A DNA stretch of 64,000 nucleotides from Vitrella brassicaformis (lineage: Eukaryota; Sar; Vitrellaceae), in the NCBI GenBank assembly GCA_001179505.1, contig CDMY01000289.1, positions 21,618-85,617 on the forward strand, read 5' to 3'. The position numbers and the translations under genes are program-made. The number at the start of each line of letters is the position of its first letter. The stretch's first letter is position 1. This document shows positions 36,614 to 47,625 of the stretch, one piece after another. The notes beneath the pieces are model-generated. The model ran no database searches, was not told the DNA's origin, and saw only the letters and a list, made by a program, of their open reading frames with translations.

Positions 36614-38030
36614 TGGACAGACAGACAGACGGATGGATGGATGTGTGTGTGGGTTTAGGGGGGTTGGGTTGGAGGGGACCGGAAGTATGTCGGTTGAAGT
36701 GTATAGCTGGCTTGCCAGATGTGTGTATGGTACAGGGCAGGCCGTGTGTGGGCGGGCCTGTTGTGTGTACAGACCGCCTGACTGACTGACTGACAAGGGA
36801 GAGAGATGTATTGTATGCGTGTGTAGATGTCAGTCGGCAGAAGTGGTTGGATTGACTGACTGACACGTGGGTGTGTCTGTATAGCTCAACGTAAGGAGGC
36901 GTGACTGACATTTATGTCCCTACCGACTGAAAGGTATAAGATATATAGGTAGGGTAGATAGATATGATGGATAGATAAAGTCACACACACACACGACACA
37001 CACCACACACCACAGTGACTGACAAGCAAGCACTTAAAACTCCCAACCAACCGATCCACCAGCCAGCCACACCTCCGTCCGTATCCACGCATTAATTGTC
37101 CTCTTCTGTCTGTTCTGTACGACCAACCCAACCAACGCCCCAGAGCACACCAGACACTCCATTCGTCAGAGAGGGTACCTGCCCGCCTGTCTGTCTGTCT
37201 GTCTGGTCCCATTGAGAGTGAAACAAGTATGGTATGAAAAATGGGACCCATTGCAATGCATCAGTGAGGGACGCCCACACCACACCCATATGCCGTCAAA
37301 TCGATGTCGGCTCGTGTCAAGTGTGTGTGCAGATGCGATGACGTCGCTTCGTTCTCGGCCACCCGCGTACAGGGGCAGGTCATGTGCAGTGACCTCGGCC
37401 AATGCATGTGGGTGGACCACAACGAAGCTCCGCAATCGCTGACAGCACCGGTGCTCAGTACGCAGTCCAAGCGACACTGGCAGGCTGGGCTGGCAACCCC
37501 CTTCCTCTCTGTCTGTCTGTCCCCCACACCAACCATCCAACCAAGCAACATAAATGCGTAGCCGCATCCATCCATCCATCGCCACACCGTCAGTCAGTCA
37601 CATCCATCTGTACATATCTCATCTCAGGCAGACAGGTAGGCAGCCAGCCATTCAAACCAAACCCCTCAACTCGCTCAACCACTGGCCCGTACATCCGTAC
37701 CGGCCTAGCATCACACACACACAGCAAGCGGGCAGGGCAAGGTCGGCAAAAGGCAGTGGCTGGGAAGGAAGGACGGGCTGGGAGGGGCGAGCTGCTCGAG
37801 CTCGACGGCCATCCCGGCCAGCAGGACAACACAAAAATCGTATCTCTCTCGGCAGTGTTTTCTCTCTCAGAGGGACAAATACTGTGTGAGCAAGCCAAGT
37901 GTGGCGGCAGACAGGGAGGTAGCAACGAGAGCAAGGTGCGATCATAGGAAATAGCAACACAAGACATGCACACACGCAGGGGAGCGGGAGGGACGGAGGG
38001 AGGGAGGGAGGTGACATCCCCCCACCCCCC
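36614..38030. other. 1.4-kb convergent 3' spacer
   Basis: Between the ZIP stop (+) and the lectin stop (-). CAGA, GTCT and CA repeats; no recognisable gene in either strand. Confidence 0.55.
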
Positions 38031-38789
38031 TCAGAGGAAGTGTCTTTTCTCGAGTGCCCTCATGCGCCTCCACATCAGTATGGCCACCACACCAACCTGT
38101 GCACATACATCACAGGATGCATCACGTGGGTGCGGTGGGTGCATGTTCGTTCCCTGGCCGGACATAAATGGCTTACCACAGCGATGATGCCGAAGACCAT
38201 GAAAGAGCTCCGTGTCGCGTGAGACTTGATGTGCGTCTCGAGCGTCTTGGCACGCTCAGCCAACTGACATACACAGACAGACAGACAGACAGAGGGTGTA
38301 TGTTATGTGCCGCTGGCTGTGGCGTGTGCATGTCTGTCTGTCTGTGTGGGCGTCAGTCAGTGGTCACGCACCTCTCTTATGTGTGGGCTCTCTTCGCCTG
38401 CTGATCTGTCGGTGTTCAAGTTGGCCACAGTTCTGAACACAGACGCACACACAGACAGAGGTTTGTGGGTGCGGTGCATCCAACGCCACAGCTCCATGCT
38501 GCGGCACGCACCTGTGGAGCGTGCTCAGAGTGCTCGAGTGCTGCTGGCTGTGCTTGGAGAACATCGTGCGCAGTCCCATTAGCTGGACGAATGATGAAGA
38601 GAGGCACCACACACATATACATACACAGCGGTGCGGCGTGCGTTTGTGACCCACCCATCACCATCACGCACCTCAGATTTCATGGTGTGTATTGTTTCGG
38701 TGTGGTTGACGCCCGTGGCCGTCTGGAACTCTTTCCTCAGCTCCTTGACGTCAGATATCAGCTTGTGCACCTGCGCCTGAAGCGAACTG

Positions 38790-38822
<33 letters not shown>

Positions 38823-39899
38823 CATTCGCCGGCTGTATCTGTCCTCCATCTGTCTCTCCCTCTCTCACTCACTTGAGTGTTTTGTGAATGGTTTGCTCCC
38901 TTGGCCCGGCCTCGGAGATGTGTTTGTAGAGCAGCCGGGTCAGCTGACGCAACGCCTCGGTCTGCTCGTGCTGCATCAGTGGAGTGAGTGGAGCGATACA
39001 TACACATTCACAGCATACATTTGAGACATGATATGAGATGCATTGCCGATCCATCTATTCTTTCTTGAGTGTAGCCACCTTACCTTGTCTTTGTAGTGTG
39101 AGTGGTCTCTGAGGATGTCGCCCGCATCGGCGTCACCCAGAGCTGACCGTGACAAAGAGCCAACAAATACATACACAAGAAGGATCACATCACCGTGAAT
39201 GGTGGCCACAGAGGGATGTCTGTGGCGTGCTCCGCCCGTCCTTTCCTCACTTTCGTGCATTATCGTGGTGTCCTCGCCGGGCGTTGACATGTCCAAATTG
39301 TACCTGCACACAGGTTGTGGCGTCCACGTGTGCGTGTGAGTGCGTGTGTGTGAGTGTGTGTCTGCCTGTATGTGTGTGGTTCCACCCTTCATACATGTGC
39401 AGGCCGTAGATCATGACTTTGTCTCCCTGGTGATTGGGAGACCCCTCCTCAACGCCAGTGAACCCAGTGAAACCGATAAACCCATTCGGCTGCAACCGAA
39501 TGTCACTCTTCTGCACACACACACACACAAAGGCGAGAGCCGGTCGGGAAATTGTCACGTTGTGTGTGTAGCGCCATACATCGACGTAGCCTACCCTGAA
39601 GACGTCTATGTATGGCGGGTTGGCGGCGGGGTTGACTTGTATCTGTCCACTGATGCCCTTGGGGCCCACGGCCAGCCTAAACCGCAAAGGAGTCGGCGTG
39701 TTGCGCCACCGAAAGTAAAAGGCATCTGTGGGTGGAAGGGGGGGCGAGAGAATGACATTTTGGTACAGGGGAGCGAGCAGCGATGTGTGTGTGTGTGCCT
39801 GTGTCTGTGGTTACCCTTGGTTGGCACGTCTTGTGTGAAGATGTAGTTCTTGGCGCCGTCGCTGTAGGCAACAGATATGGACGGATTCCACTACACACG

Positions 39900-39931
<32 letters not shown>

Positions 39932-41002
39932 TGGAGATGCAGACAGAGAGAGGTGTGGGCCAGCCGCCCTGTGAGTCACCCACCTTGTTGCTGTTGTCGA
40001 AGTTGCTGAAGAATATGCCGAGCCCCTTGAAGTTCTGCTTGTACCCAAACAGGCTCCACAGCTTCTGCTCCTCCTCACTCTTGGGGTACACCGTCACATA
40101 GTCCTCCATCGCATACCTACACCAACACACACAGTGCCTTGTGCGTGTGTGTGTGCGCGCGCGCGTGGCTGTCAGACTGACTGACCAGAATGCGAATCCC
40201 TGTGAAGTGGAGAAGTCCGGCCCGCTGACGATGAAGTCAAATATCACCTCAAAATTGCCCGTCTTGACCGGATCCTTGTGCCTGCAGTCAGTCCAGCAAG
40301 ACAAGAACGACACACACAAGCCACACGTCAATCCAGACACGCGAGTGCGCCTTTCCCTGACTGGCTCGCTGGCTGACCAGAACTGTCCAGTCCTGTTGGC
40401 CACCATGGGTGTGAGGACGACAAAGTTGCGGGCAGGGATGGAGGCACCAGCCAGGTCCCAATCGTTCAAAGTGTTGTCTGCACACACATCGCACACACAC
40501 ACAGACACACACACACACATCAAGATACCACATAGTCCGTCCCATTGTTCACTCACTCACCGAAGTTGAGAGGCGACTCGAACGAGTGCCTCATCATCTC
40601 CAATCTGTCCGTCTTGACGTCCTGCGCTGGCTTCGGAGGCGCCGGGGGAGGCGTCACAGCCGGTGCCGCTGGCGGCGGCTGCTGCTGTTGCTGTGGTGGT
40701 GGTTGCTGTGGTTGTCCATAGTGCCCGTACTGCGGCACCTGTCCTCCCACCTGCTGCTGCTGCTGCCCATAAGGCACTCCCTGCCCATACGTCTGGCCGT
40801 ACTGAGCGTATGGGTTATACTGCTGCTGCTGCCCTGGATTGTGTTGTGGCGGTGCCTGACCATAGCCTTGCTGACCATACTGTGGCGGGATGTTGCCATA
40901 GGGCTGCTGGTAGGCGGGGTAGCCGGCGGTGGGCGGCGCCTGGGAGTCCACAAGCGGCCAGAGGAGGACCGGGATGCACCCGAGGAAGGGCGACAGCTTC
41001 AT
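38031..41002 (-). CDS. L-type lectin (ERGIC-53/VIP36-like) cargo receptor
   Basis: Type I membrane lectin of the early secretory pathway that binds high-mannose glycoproteins. ATG 41002 starts a signal peptide (MKLSPFLGCIPVLLWPLVDS). A Gln/Pro/Tyr/Gly-rich stretch of about 110 residues follows, unusual for this family. The lectin domain runs over several exons: LNDWDLAGASIPARNFVVLT, FEVIFDFIVSG, GFAFW, FKGLGIFFSNFDNSNK, NPSISVAYSDG, TPLRFRLAVGP and GFIGFTG. These match the leguminous-type lectin core with its metal/sugar site. A luminal coiled coil follows (QVHKLISDVKELRKEFQTAT). One membrane helix (SSFMVFGIIAVVGVVAIL) and a short basic tail ending KRHFL close the protein. The tail has no classical KKxx signal but ends Phe-Leu, comparable to ER-export signals. 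Confidence 0.85.
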
Positions 41003-41108
41003 GAGCGTTGACTTGAGAGATGAGGCCTCAGACCTGGCATATGCTGCCTAGGCGAAGATCGCTATCAATCAATCACTCCTTAATGCTTCGTTTTTCTCTG
41101 TTGCGTGT

Positions 41109-41133
41109 TAAGCTCGCAGAAGAATAGCTCGCA
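41109..41133 (+). promoter_or_regulatory. Two candidate promoter motif copies (TAAGCTCGCA, ATAGCTCGCA)
   Basis: Two copies 15 bases apart in the 153-base spacer between the lectin (ATG 41002, -) and the ubiquitin-domain gene (ATG 41156, +). Confidence 0.5.
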
Positions 41134-41155
41134 ATTTCGTCATCGCATTGCAGCC

Positions 41156-42716
41156 ATGTCGGAGGCGGCCCAGGTGGATGCCAACGCCAAGGCAAACATC
41201 GTGTGCTTCGGACACATTGCCAAGGTGAGAGCATCAAATAGCCACAGGCCATCCATTCATCCATTCAATGACATGACCCATTTCTGTGCATACTGTACAG
41301 GCCGTTGACACGATAGAAGGCATCGCCAGGTCGCTCCGCTCCCTTGCCCGGCAGCACAGCACCGGCCTCCGAGATGAGCTCAAGGCGAAGGGGCTCAGCT
41401 GCAAGCCATCGCACACCAGCTGGGAGGCCCTTGTGGCGGCCGTCAAGGGGCAGCCTGTCAACCGCCAGAAAGAGATAGTGGATGGGTTGACGGCTGACTT
41501 GGCGGCCCTGCTTCTGGCGGTCTGGAGTGCTGTGGGTGTGAAGGAGGAGAATTCGGAGGATGCTGCTGCTGCTGCTCCTGCTGCTGCTGCTGCTGTTGCT
41601 GTGGGGGCTGACAAGTCGTGTGAGTGCGGCGGGTTTGCGGACGACACGTGCGCGGGCGGCGGCTTCCAGATATTCTGTAAGCTGGTACAACGAATGATGG
41701 ATGCCGCTTCTGTTGGATGGATGTGTGTGTGTTGTCGTTCGATCATTCAGGCAAGACGCTCACGGGGAAGGTGGACTCATGCCACGCACACACAGGTTTG
41801 TTTGTACCTCTGCCCGTCCCTGTGTTTCTGTGTGTGTGTGTCAGACGTGCACCCTGAATGTGTGTCCGAAGTGTACGATAGAGAAGGTCAAGCACAAGAT
41901 ATGGAAGCCCAGCGGGGTGGCGCCAGACCAGCAGAGGCTCATGTGAGTGAGTGAGTGAGTACCCGAACGCACTGGTCGTCACCGTATAAGCAATGCACAC
42001 ACCACAGCACAGCACAGCCATGCCCTCAGCCACGATTGCGTGTGTGTATGGATGGTGTGGCCACCATCCATTTGTGCAGCTTCGCCGGCAAGCAGCTGGA
42101 GGACAGCAGGACCGTCGGCCAATACAAGATGTTGAAGGAATCCACACTCCACCTCGTTGTGCGCCTGCGGGTAACCTACCGGAAGAAGCACAACGACCAC
42201 ACTGTGACACACACACGCAGGGGTCGCTATCTCGTTGTGTGACGTGAATGGCCATTCTGTCTCTGTGCAGGGTGGCATGTTTGCGTCTGTCTCCGGCCGT
42301 TTCGGGTTCTCGCCTTCCCTCTACCCCGAGCAGAATATGCCCCTCGGCACCGACCAGGAGGCTGACTACGAGAGGGGACTCGCCGAAGTCTCCGCACACA
42401 AGGAATGGTACACACCAGTCCATGCACTCTCCCCTCCCGCCACACACACATGCAACTGGTCGTTGTCAGGTACGAGTCGCTCTTGGCCAGTGAGGCGGAT
42501 TCGATGGCCCCTTCGCTGGCTCATCTGGCGGACAAGGTCGACTCCCTGGAGTCAGCTGTGGCCAAGTTCAAGGCGGGGCACCCGGTGGTCAAGCGGGAGC
42601 CGGCCCCCCTGGCGTGCAAAGAGGTGCTGGGCAAGCGCAAATCGACCACCGCTGGGGCTGGTGCTGGTGGTGGAGCAGCACACGAGGGTGGCGGCAAGGC
42701 TGCCAAGAAACAGTGA
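41156..42716 (+). CDS. Protein with an internal, cysteine-substituted ubiquitin domain
   Basis: Seven exons in phase: 41156-41224, 41301-41676, 41751-41770, 41845-41942, 42080-42170, 42271-42407, 42470-42716, giving 345 residues. Residues 146-220 are clearly ubiquitin: QIFCKTLTGK, then [43 protein letters not shown]. The equivalents of Lys6, 11, 27, 29, 48 and 63 and the di-Gly end are kept. Four positions are Cys where ubiquitin has Val5, Ile13, Glu18 and Asp21, and a Cys-rich segment ([11 protein letters not shown]) precedes the domain. The N-terminal 130 residues are helical and Ala-rich. About 125 residues follow the di-Gly, with a coiled coil and a basic tail (AAKKQ), so the di-Gly could be a processing site or simply internal. 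Not a known ubiquitin-ribosomal fusion. Confidence 0.85.
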
Positions 42717-44337
42717 CGATGGAGAGATACGGATGGATGGATGGGGGTGTAATGGGACGGACTGATACGGACGGACAACGTCACGACTTTCGTTTCACCG
42801 ATTGATAATTGCATCCTCCATCACTGGTCCGTCCAACCAACACAAAGAAGTCTCACAAACACAACACAAGACACACAGACATGTCATGGATGAAAATCCA
42901 GAAATGCACCAACCACACCACCAAACGCGCGCACGAGAGGAGGAGAGACGACCCAGGAAAACTGTGCAGGTCTGCATGCCCAGATGTGTGTACGAGGTTT
43001 CCTCCCCTCCAGGCAGCGATCCTGACGCTCACGGACGGGACGGGACGCACAGACAGACGACACTCACACGCCGCCTCTCTTTGGGAGGCAGGCTGGTCGC
43101 TACAAAGAAAGGAACAACACCAAGAGAGAGAGAGAGAGGCTACACAGCGTGACGCAAAAGCAACACATACAAGAAGGGTACGGAGAGGGTGATCATCATC
43201 ATGTTGGCTCGGGGAGCGGAAAATGGCCACGTGTTTCACTCACACATCGCTCAGACGCACCCATGCACTCGGACGGTCCGTCGTCGCACACAGAGACACA
43301 CAAACACGATGAATGCTATGCTTGATGGAAAGAATCCCCCTCACCCCCACCCACTCGCCCCCCTCTCCCTCTCTCTTGCCACGTATTCATGTGTGTGTGT
43401 GCGATGGAGATCGATGGCTGACTGACCGCAAGCAAGACCAAAACCGCAGGAACGAGCACACGAAGCTTGAGTACGAGAAGAGAAATCGACATTGACATTC
43501 ACCGACACGGACTCACAGGACAAAACCGCCTGTTGTCATCTCACCTCGCCCCGCCCCACGCACACCCCGCATGTACTCAGGCATGCACACGAACGGAGAG
43601 GAGGAAGGAAGGATGCAGTGTGTGTGGTGTGGTGTGGTGAATCGACAGGCAGGCTGGCAGGCGTGTTAGTTAATCCATTCGCCCTCCCTGTCACTCGCTG
43701 CGACTGCCCCCTGAAAGTTCACAGCATCGGTCCGAGTACTGCATCTTCACGGGGGTGTGAAGACGCAACACTCGGACAGTGGCAGTGAATGGTCGGTGAG
43801 ACAGATTCACACGAAAACTGGGAATGGGTCACATCACGTTACGCCGTCATATGCTCCCTCGGCGATTCCTGCCTTCCTTTCTGTCGCACTCCCCGCACGC
43901 CAGCCTCGGCTATCTTCGACGACATCCGCGGCTTCCGTGTGCCAAGTACTACGTAAGGAAGGCAGGCACCGACACGAGAAGAACTGATCGTCATTGAACT
44001 GATGATGCCAGTATGTGTGCCTGTCTGTCCCCTGGCTGGCTTCCATCCTCCCCTGCATCTCTCCCCCTCTCTCTCTCGCCTCGCCTCAAATCGACGTGTT
44101 TGCACCCCTCACCCACACATCAGTGTGACACCACACTGTCCGCTTCCTTCCATCGACGCTGACGCACCCTTTCCCGACACACAAGCACACTCGACGGATC
44201 GACATCATCCAATCCAGAATGTTCAAAATTCCAGCAAGAGGCCAAAACGGCCCCTTACAAGGCAGACTGACAGACAGGCATGGACCCAACGCGCACGCAC
44301 AGCCGGCTGGCATCATCGCTCATGAGAGGTCTTGTGC
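42717..44337. other. 1.6-kb convergent 3' spacer
   Basis: Between the ubiquitin-domain gene stop (+) and SAM synthetase stop (-). Holds simple repeats and the hairpin at 43730-43777. No coding sequence recognised. Confidence 0.55.
43730..43777. repeat. Imperfect hairpin, 21-base arms
   Basis: Left arm 43730-43750 (GTCCGAGTACTGCATCTTCAC with one base trimmed in some alignments) pairs with 43757-43777; 18 of 21 positions pair across a 6-base loop. Could be a structured RNA, a 3' end signal or a miniature inverted repeat. Confidence 0.6.
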
Positions 44338-46199
44338 TCAGACGGTCCCGTTCATGGTCTTCTTCTCGTGGCTTAGGTTCTTGACCTGCTCCCACGAGAT
44401 CTTGATGTCGTCGCGCCCGAAGTGGCCGTACGCCGCCAACGCGCAGAAACCGGGCTTCTGAACACATTAACACAACGGATGGATGGACGCCCGCAGGTAT
44501 GTGTGTGGGGTGTTTGGGGGGGACGGTGGGGGGTGGAGAGGTTGACCTTGAGGTGCAAGTCCCTCTGGAGGCATCCTGGCCTGAAGTCGAAGTTCTTCTC
44601 GACGATCTTGAGGAGGTCCTCGTCGGTGTAGCCAGAGGCCGCGGTGCCGTACGAGTCGACGAACATCGACAGCGGGTGGGCCACACCGATAGAGTAAGAC
44701 ACCTGACAGACAGACAGACAGACAGACAGAGACGCACACATCAACGGACGGATGCATGTGTGAATGGATGTGTGTGTGGTGGTGCTGACATACCTGGACG
44801 AGGCACCGCTTGCAGAAGCCACCGGCGACGAGCGACTTGGCGGCCCAGCGGGCGCCGTAAGCCGCTGACCGATCCACCTGATCAACACGCACACAAGCGA
44901 CACAACACAAAAGGAGTCAGCAGACGGGAAGACCGGCGTGCAGCCTCCCTCATGTATGTTCGTGTGTGTACCTTGGTGGTGTCCTTGCCCGAGAAGGCAC
45001 CGCCGCCATGAGCACCCCAGCCGCCATAGGTGTCAATGATGATCTTGCCTGCACACACACATCAGACAGGACAGCCATGCCGCCCACACCATCACCCCCT
45101 CCCTCCCTCCCTCCCTCCCTCCCTGGTGTGCTCAGCTCACGTCCAGTGAGTCCTGCGTCTCCGTGTGGTCCGCCGATGACGAATTTGCCGGAGGGGTTGA
45201 GGTGGAAGATGGTGTTGTCGTCCATGAACTTGCCCGGGACGATCGGCTTGATGACGTGCTCCAGCAGGTCCTTGCGCAGCGTCTCGTTGCTGACCTCGGG
45301 GGCGTGCTGCGTCGAGATGACGATCGTGTGCACCCGCTGGGGCACCATGGCGCCGTCGATCTTCTTGTACTCTATCGTCACTTGGGTCTTTCCGTCGGGG
45401 CGGAGATACGGCAGAGTGCCTGGTGGAGGTCAACAAAACAGCAGATCAATGTGCGTCTTGCATGTGTGCGCGTGTGAGTGTGTGTGTGTGTGTGTGCGTG
45501 TGAGTGTGTGGACTGACCGTCCTTCCTGACGTCTGTGAGCCTCTTGCCGAGCTTGGTGGCGAGCGAGTGGGTGAGGGGCATCAGGTCGGGCGACTCGTCC
45601 GAGGCATAGCCGAACATGTGACCCTGATCGCCCGCACCTGAACACACACACACGCGCGGTGCCCATCCCTCCATTCATTCACCCCTGCAGCGACAGTGTC
45701 TGTGTGGTGTCTGGTCGTCTCGGCTGGCTGGCTGACCGATTTCCTCGACGCTCTTGTTGACGTGGACGGCCTGTGCGATCTCGGGGGACTGCTCCTCGAT
45801 GGCGACGATGACCTTCATGGTCTTGTAGTCCAGCCCCTTCTGCGGGTCGTCGTACCCGATGTTCTTGCACGTCTGACGCACAATCTCCTCGTAGTCAACG
45901 TTAGCCTTGGTCGTGATCTCGCCAAACACCATCACCATTCCTGCATATAATCAACACACCACACCACAGGCATCGCATCCCCCCTGCACAGCGCCCATCT
46001 CTGGCCGCATGTGCCTGTGTCCTGACGTACCGGTCTTGGTACATGTCTCGCAGGCGACCTTGGAGTCGGGATCTTGCGCCAGGCAGGCGTCGAGCACAGC
46101 GTCGGACACCTGGTCGCACAGCTTGTCGGGGTGGCCCTCGTTGACCGACTCAGAGGTGAACAGGAAGCAGCCGGGTGCGGGAGGGCGAGGAGCGGCCAT
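44338..46199 (-). CDS. S-adenosylmethionine synthetase (methionine adenosyltransferase)
   Basis: Makes S-adenosylmethionine from methionine and ATP; cytosolic homotetramer in other organisms. Sequence is highly conserved: [20 protein letters not shown] near the N-terminus (ATP/methionine site), [17 protein letters not shown], then [15 protein letters not shown] (the hexapeptide GAGDQG). Next come [20 protein letters not shown] (split by an intron), [18 protein letters not shown], and [20 protein letters not shown] with the P-loop-like GGGAFSGKD. It ends [33 protein letters not shown] and AYGHFGRDD. About seven exons; the stop TGA is at 44338. Start ATG 46199 fits the family's normal length. 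No break or missing catalytic residue seen. Confidence 0.95.
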
Positions 46200-46264
46200 C
46201 GTGTCACGCTGAGATGGAGATAAGCAATGCAAACACGTCAGATCTCGTGGGGCGCTGGTCTTTC

Positions 46265-46287
46265 TAAGCTCGCCAGTTGCGAGCCGA
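46265..46287. promoter_or_regulatory. Opposed pair of AGCTCGC motifs
   Basis: TAAGCTCGCC on + and TGCGAGCCGA (motif on -) form an imperfect inverted pair in the 149-base spacer between divergent starts 46199 (-) and 46349 (+). Confidence 0.45.
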
Positions 46288-46348
46288 GACAAGGATCGTC
46301 CGCGAAGGTGATTGGCTGTGAAACGGAAGCTTGAGAGACAGCGCGTCA

Positions 46349-47083
46349 ATGCGGCCGAGATCTACTGTTTTCATGTCCCGCGTGACTCTACATGGGCAAA
46401 GAGACGACGGCCTTACCTGCGGAGAACGGTGTTGGGTTGGGTTGCACAAAGGTGCCGCCATCCTCAGATTCCTCACCTGGGTCATGCTCCCCACTCACCT
46501 GATCGGCCTGCTCACTCCTTTTTTGTTCTCCCCCAACCCAAGTTTTTGTGACTTCGAAGCCCTCGGCCAAGTTTGCACCATCGACGGCTTTAGTGTCGAG
46601 CAGCACGATGTACCGACGGACGGCCGGAGATCCCAGACGACACTTTGCGCAGAGGAGTATAAGTACGTCTTCACCGTCGGCAACGGGACGAGGAAATACA
46701 CCTCGCGAATTGAGCGTCATTCCTGGCCCGGCCGATGCCCCGAAGGATCACTTGGGGTTCTGCAGAAACGCTTGACGTATGACGCGGGTCAAACGGTGGA
46801 CTGCTGGAGGGCAACGTCGGAGTCCAGTTGGGTGTACCAATGCGGCAATCAGCCGCATTGCTTCAAGGTGTTCAACCCTGCGGAAGAGGCCAAGGTCCCT
46901 TGGCGAAGGGGCATCTTGATGGTCTCTTGGGGTATCCGAATAGTGCTTATCTATGTGCTCTGCGCTTGTGGTGCGGTGTGGTCCGAGCTGAGCCGTGCTG
47001 TGCACCATGGACAGAGTAGGCTGTTTGTTTGTCTTACGTACTCCATGGCTTCTCTCCAAGCTGGTAGGGTGCTGTGGAGATAG
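46349..47083 (+). CDS. Intronless cysteine-rich two-pass membrane protein
   Basis: Single open frame of 244 residues from ATG 46349. One membrane helix at residues about 40-65 ([19 protein letters not shown]) and a second at about 190-215 ([18 protein letters not shown]) flank a soluble domain of about 125 residues. That domain has paired cysteines ([49 protein letters not shown]). The order of a Tyr-rich strand, 'Y..G..V.CW' and 'Asn-Pro' recalls DUF3592-type extracytoplasmic domains; that is tentative. It is unusual in this window for lacking introns. Head-to-head with SAM synthetase. Confidence 0.6.
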   Translation: MRPRSTVFMSRVTLHGQRDDGLTCGERCWVGLHKGAAILRFLTWVMLPTHLIGLLTPFLFSPNPSFCDFEALGQVCTIDGFSVEQHDVPTDGRRSQTTLCAEEYKYVFTVGNGTRKYTSRIERHSWPGRCPEGSLGVLQKRLTYDAGQTVDCWRATSESSWVYQCGNQPHCFKVFNPAEEAKVPWRRGILMVSWGIRIVLIYVLCACGAVWSELSRAVHHGQSRLFVCLTYSMASLQAGRVLWR

Positions 47084-47625
47084 CAAGCTTGTGTACATAA
47101 CATAACGCAATCAATCTGTTTGGTGCGATACATACGCGATGGGTGAAGTGAGGTGACTGTCCGTGCTGTGCCGTCTGTTTTGCTTCCTTCATTCAATGTC
47201 CAATCGGTCAGTCGACAAAAACCTGGTTTCTGTTGCATGGTAGACTCACACACCGTCCGTCTCTCAGTTGAATGCATTTAATCGCCATCACTCTCTGTCC
47301 GTCAGCGCCTCCTGTTCGGCAACACGCCGACGCTGACCTGACGATACCACCCACTCATTTCGTTTGGGCACATCAACACGACACGCCCTCTCTCAGTGCA
47401 GAGCAGCATCATCCATCTCATCTGTATGTACGCAGTCGGTCTCAATGCCGTGACGTCACACACAGCCATCCACTCGCCCACTCAGACAGACAGAGGCACA
47501 TACCATACACACGAACGAACAAGTGAGAGAGTATACGGACGACAAAAAACGCATAGACCAAAGAAAGAAAGAAGACGCGTGCACACCACACATACGACTA
47601 GATGAGATGAGATGACGGTAGGTAC
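47084..47625. other. Convergent 3' spacer
   Basis: Between the two-pass membrane protein (+) and the RBR gene (-). No gene seen. Confidence 0.5.

Noticed and set aside
36614-38030. Open frames in the ZIP-lectin spacer
   Set aside because: Composition follows the CAGA and CA repeats and no frame continues across plausible splice sites.
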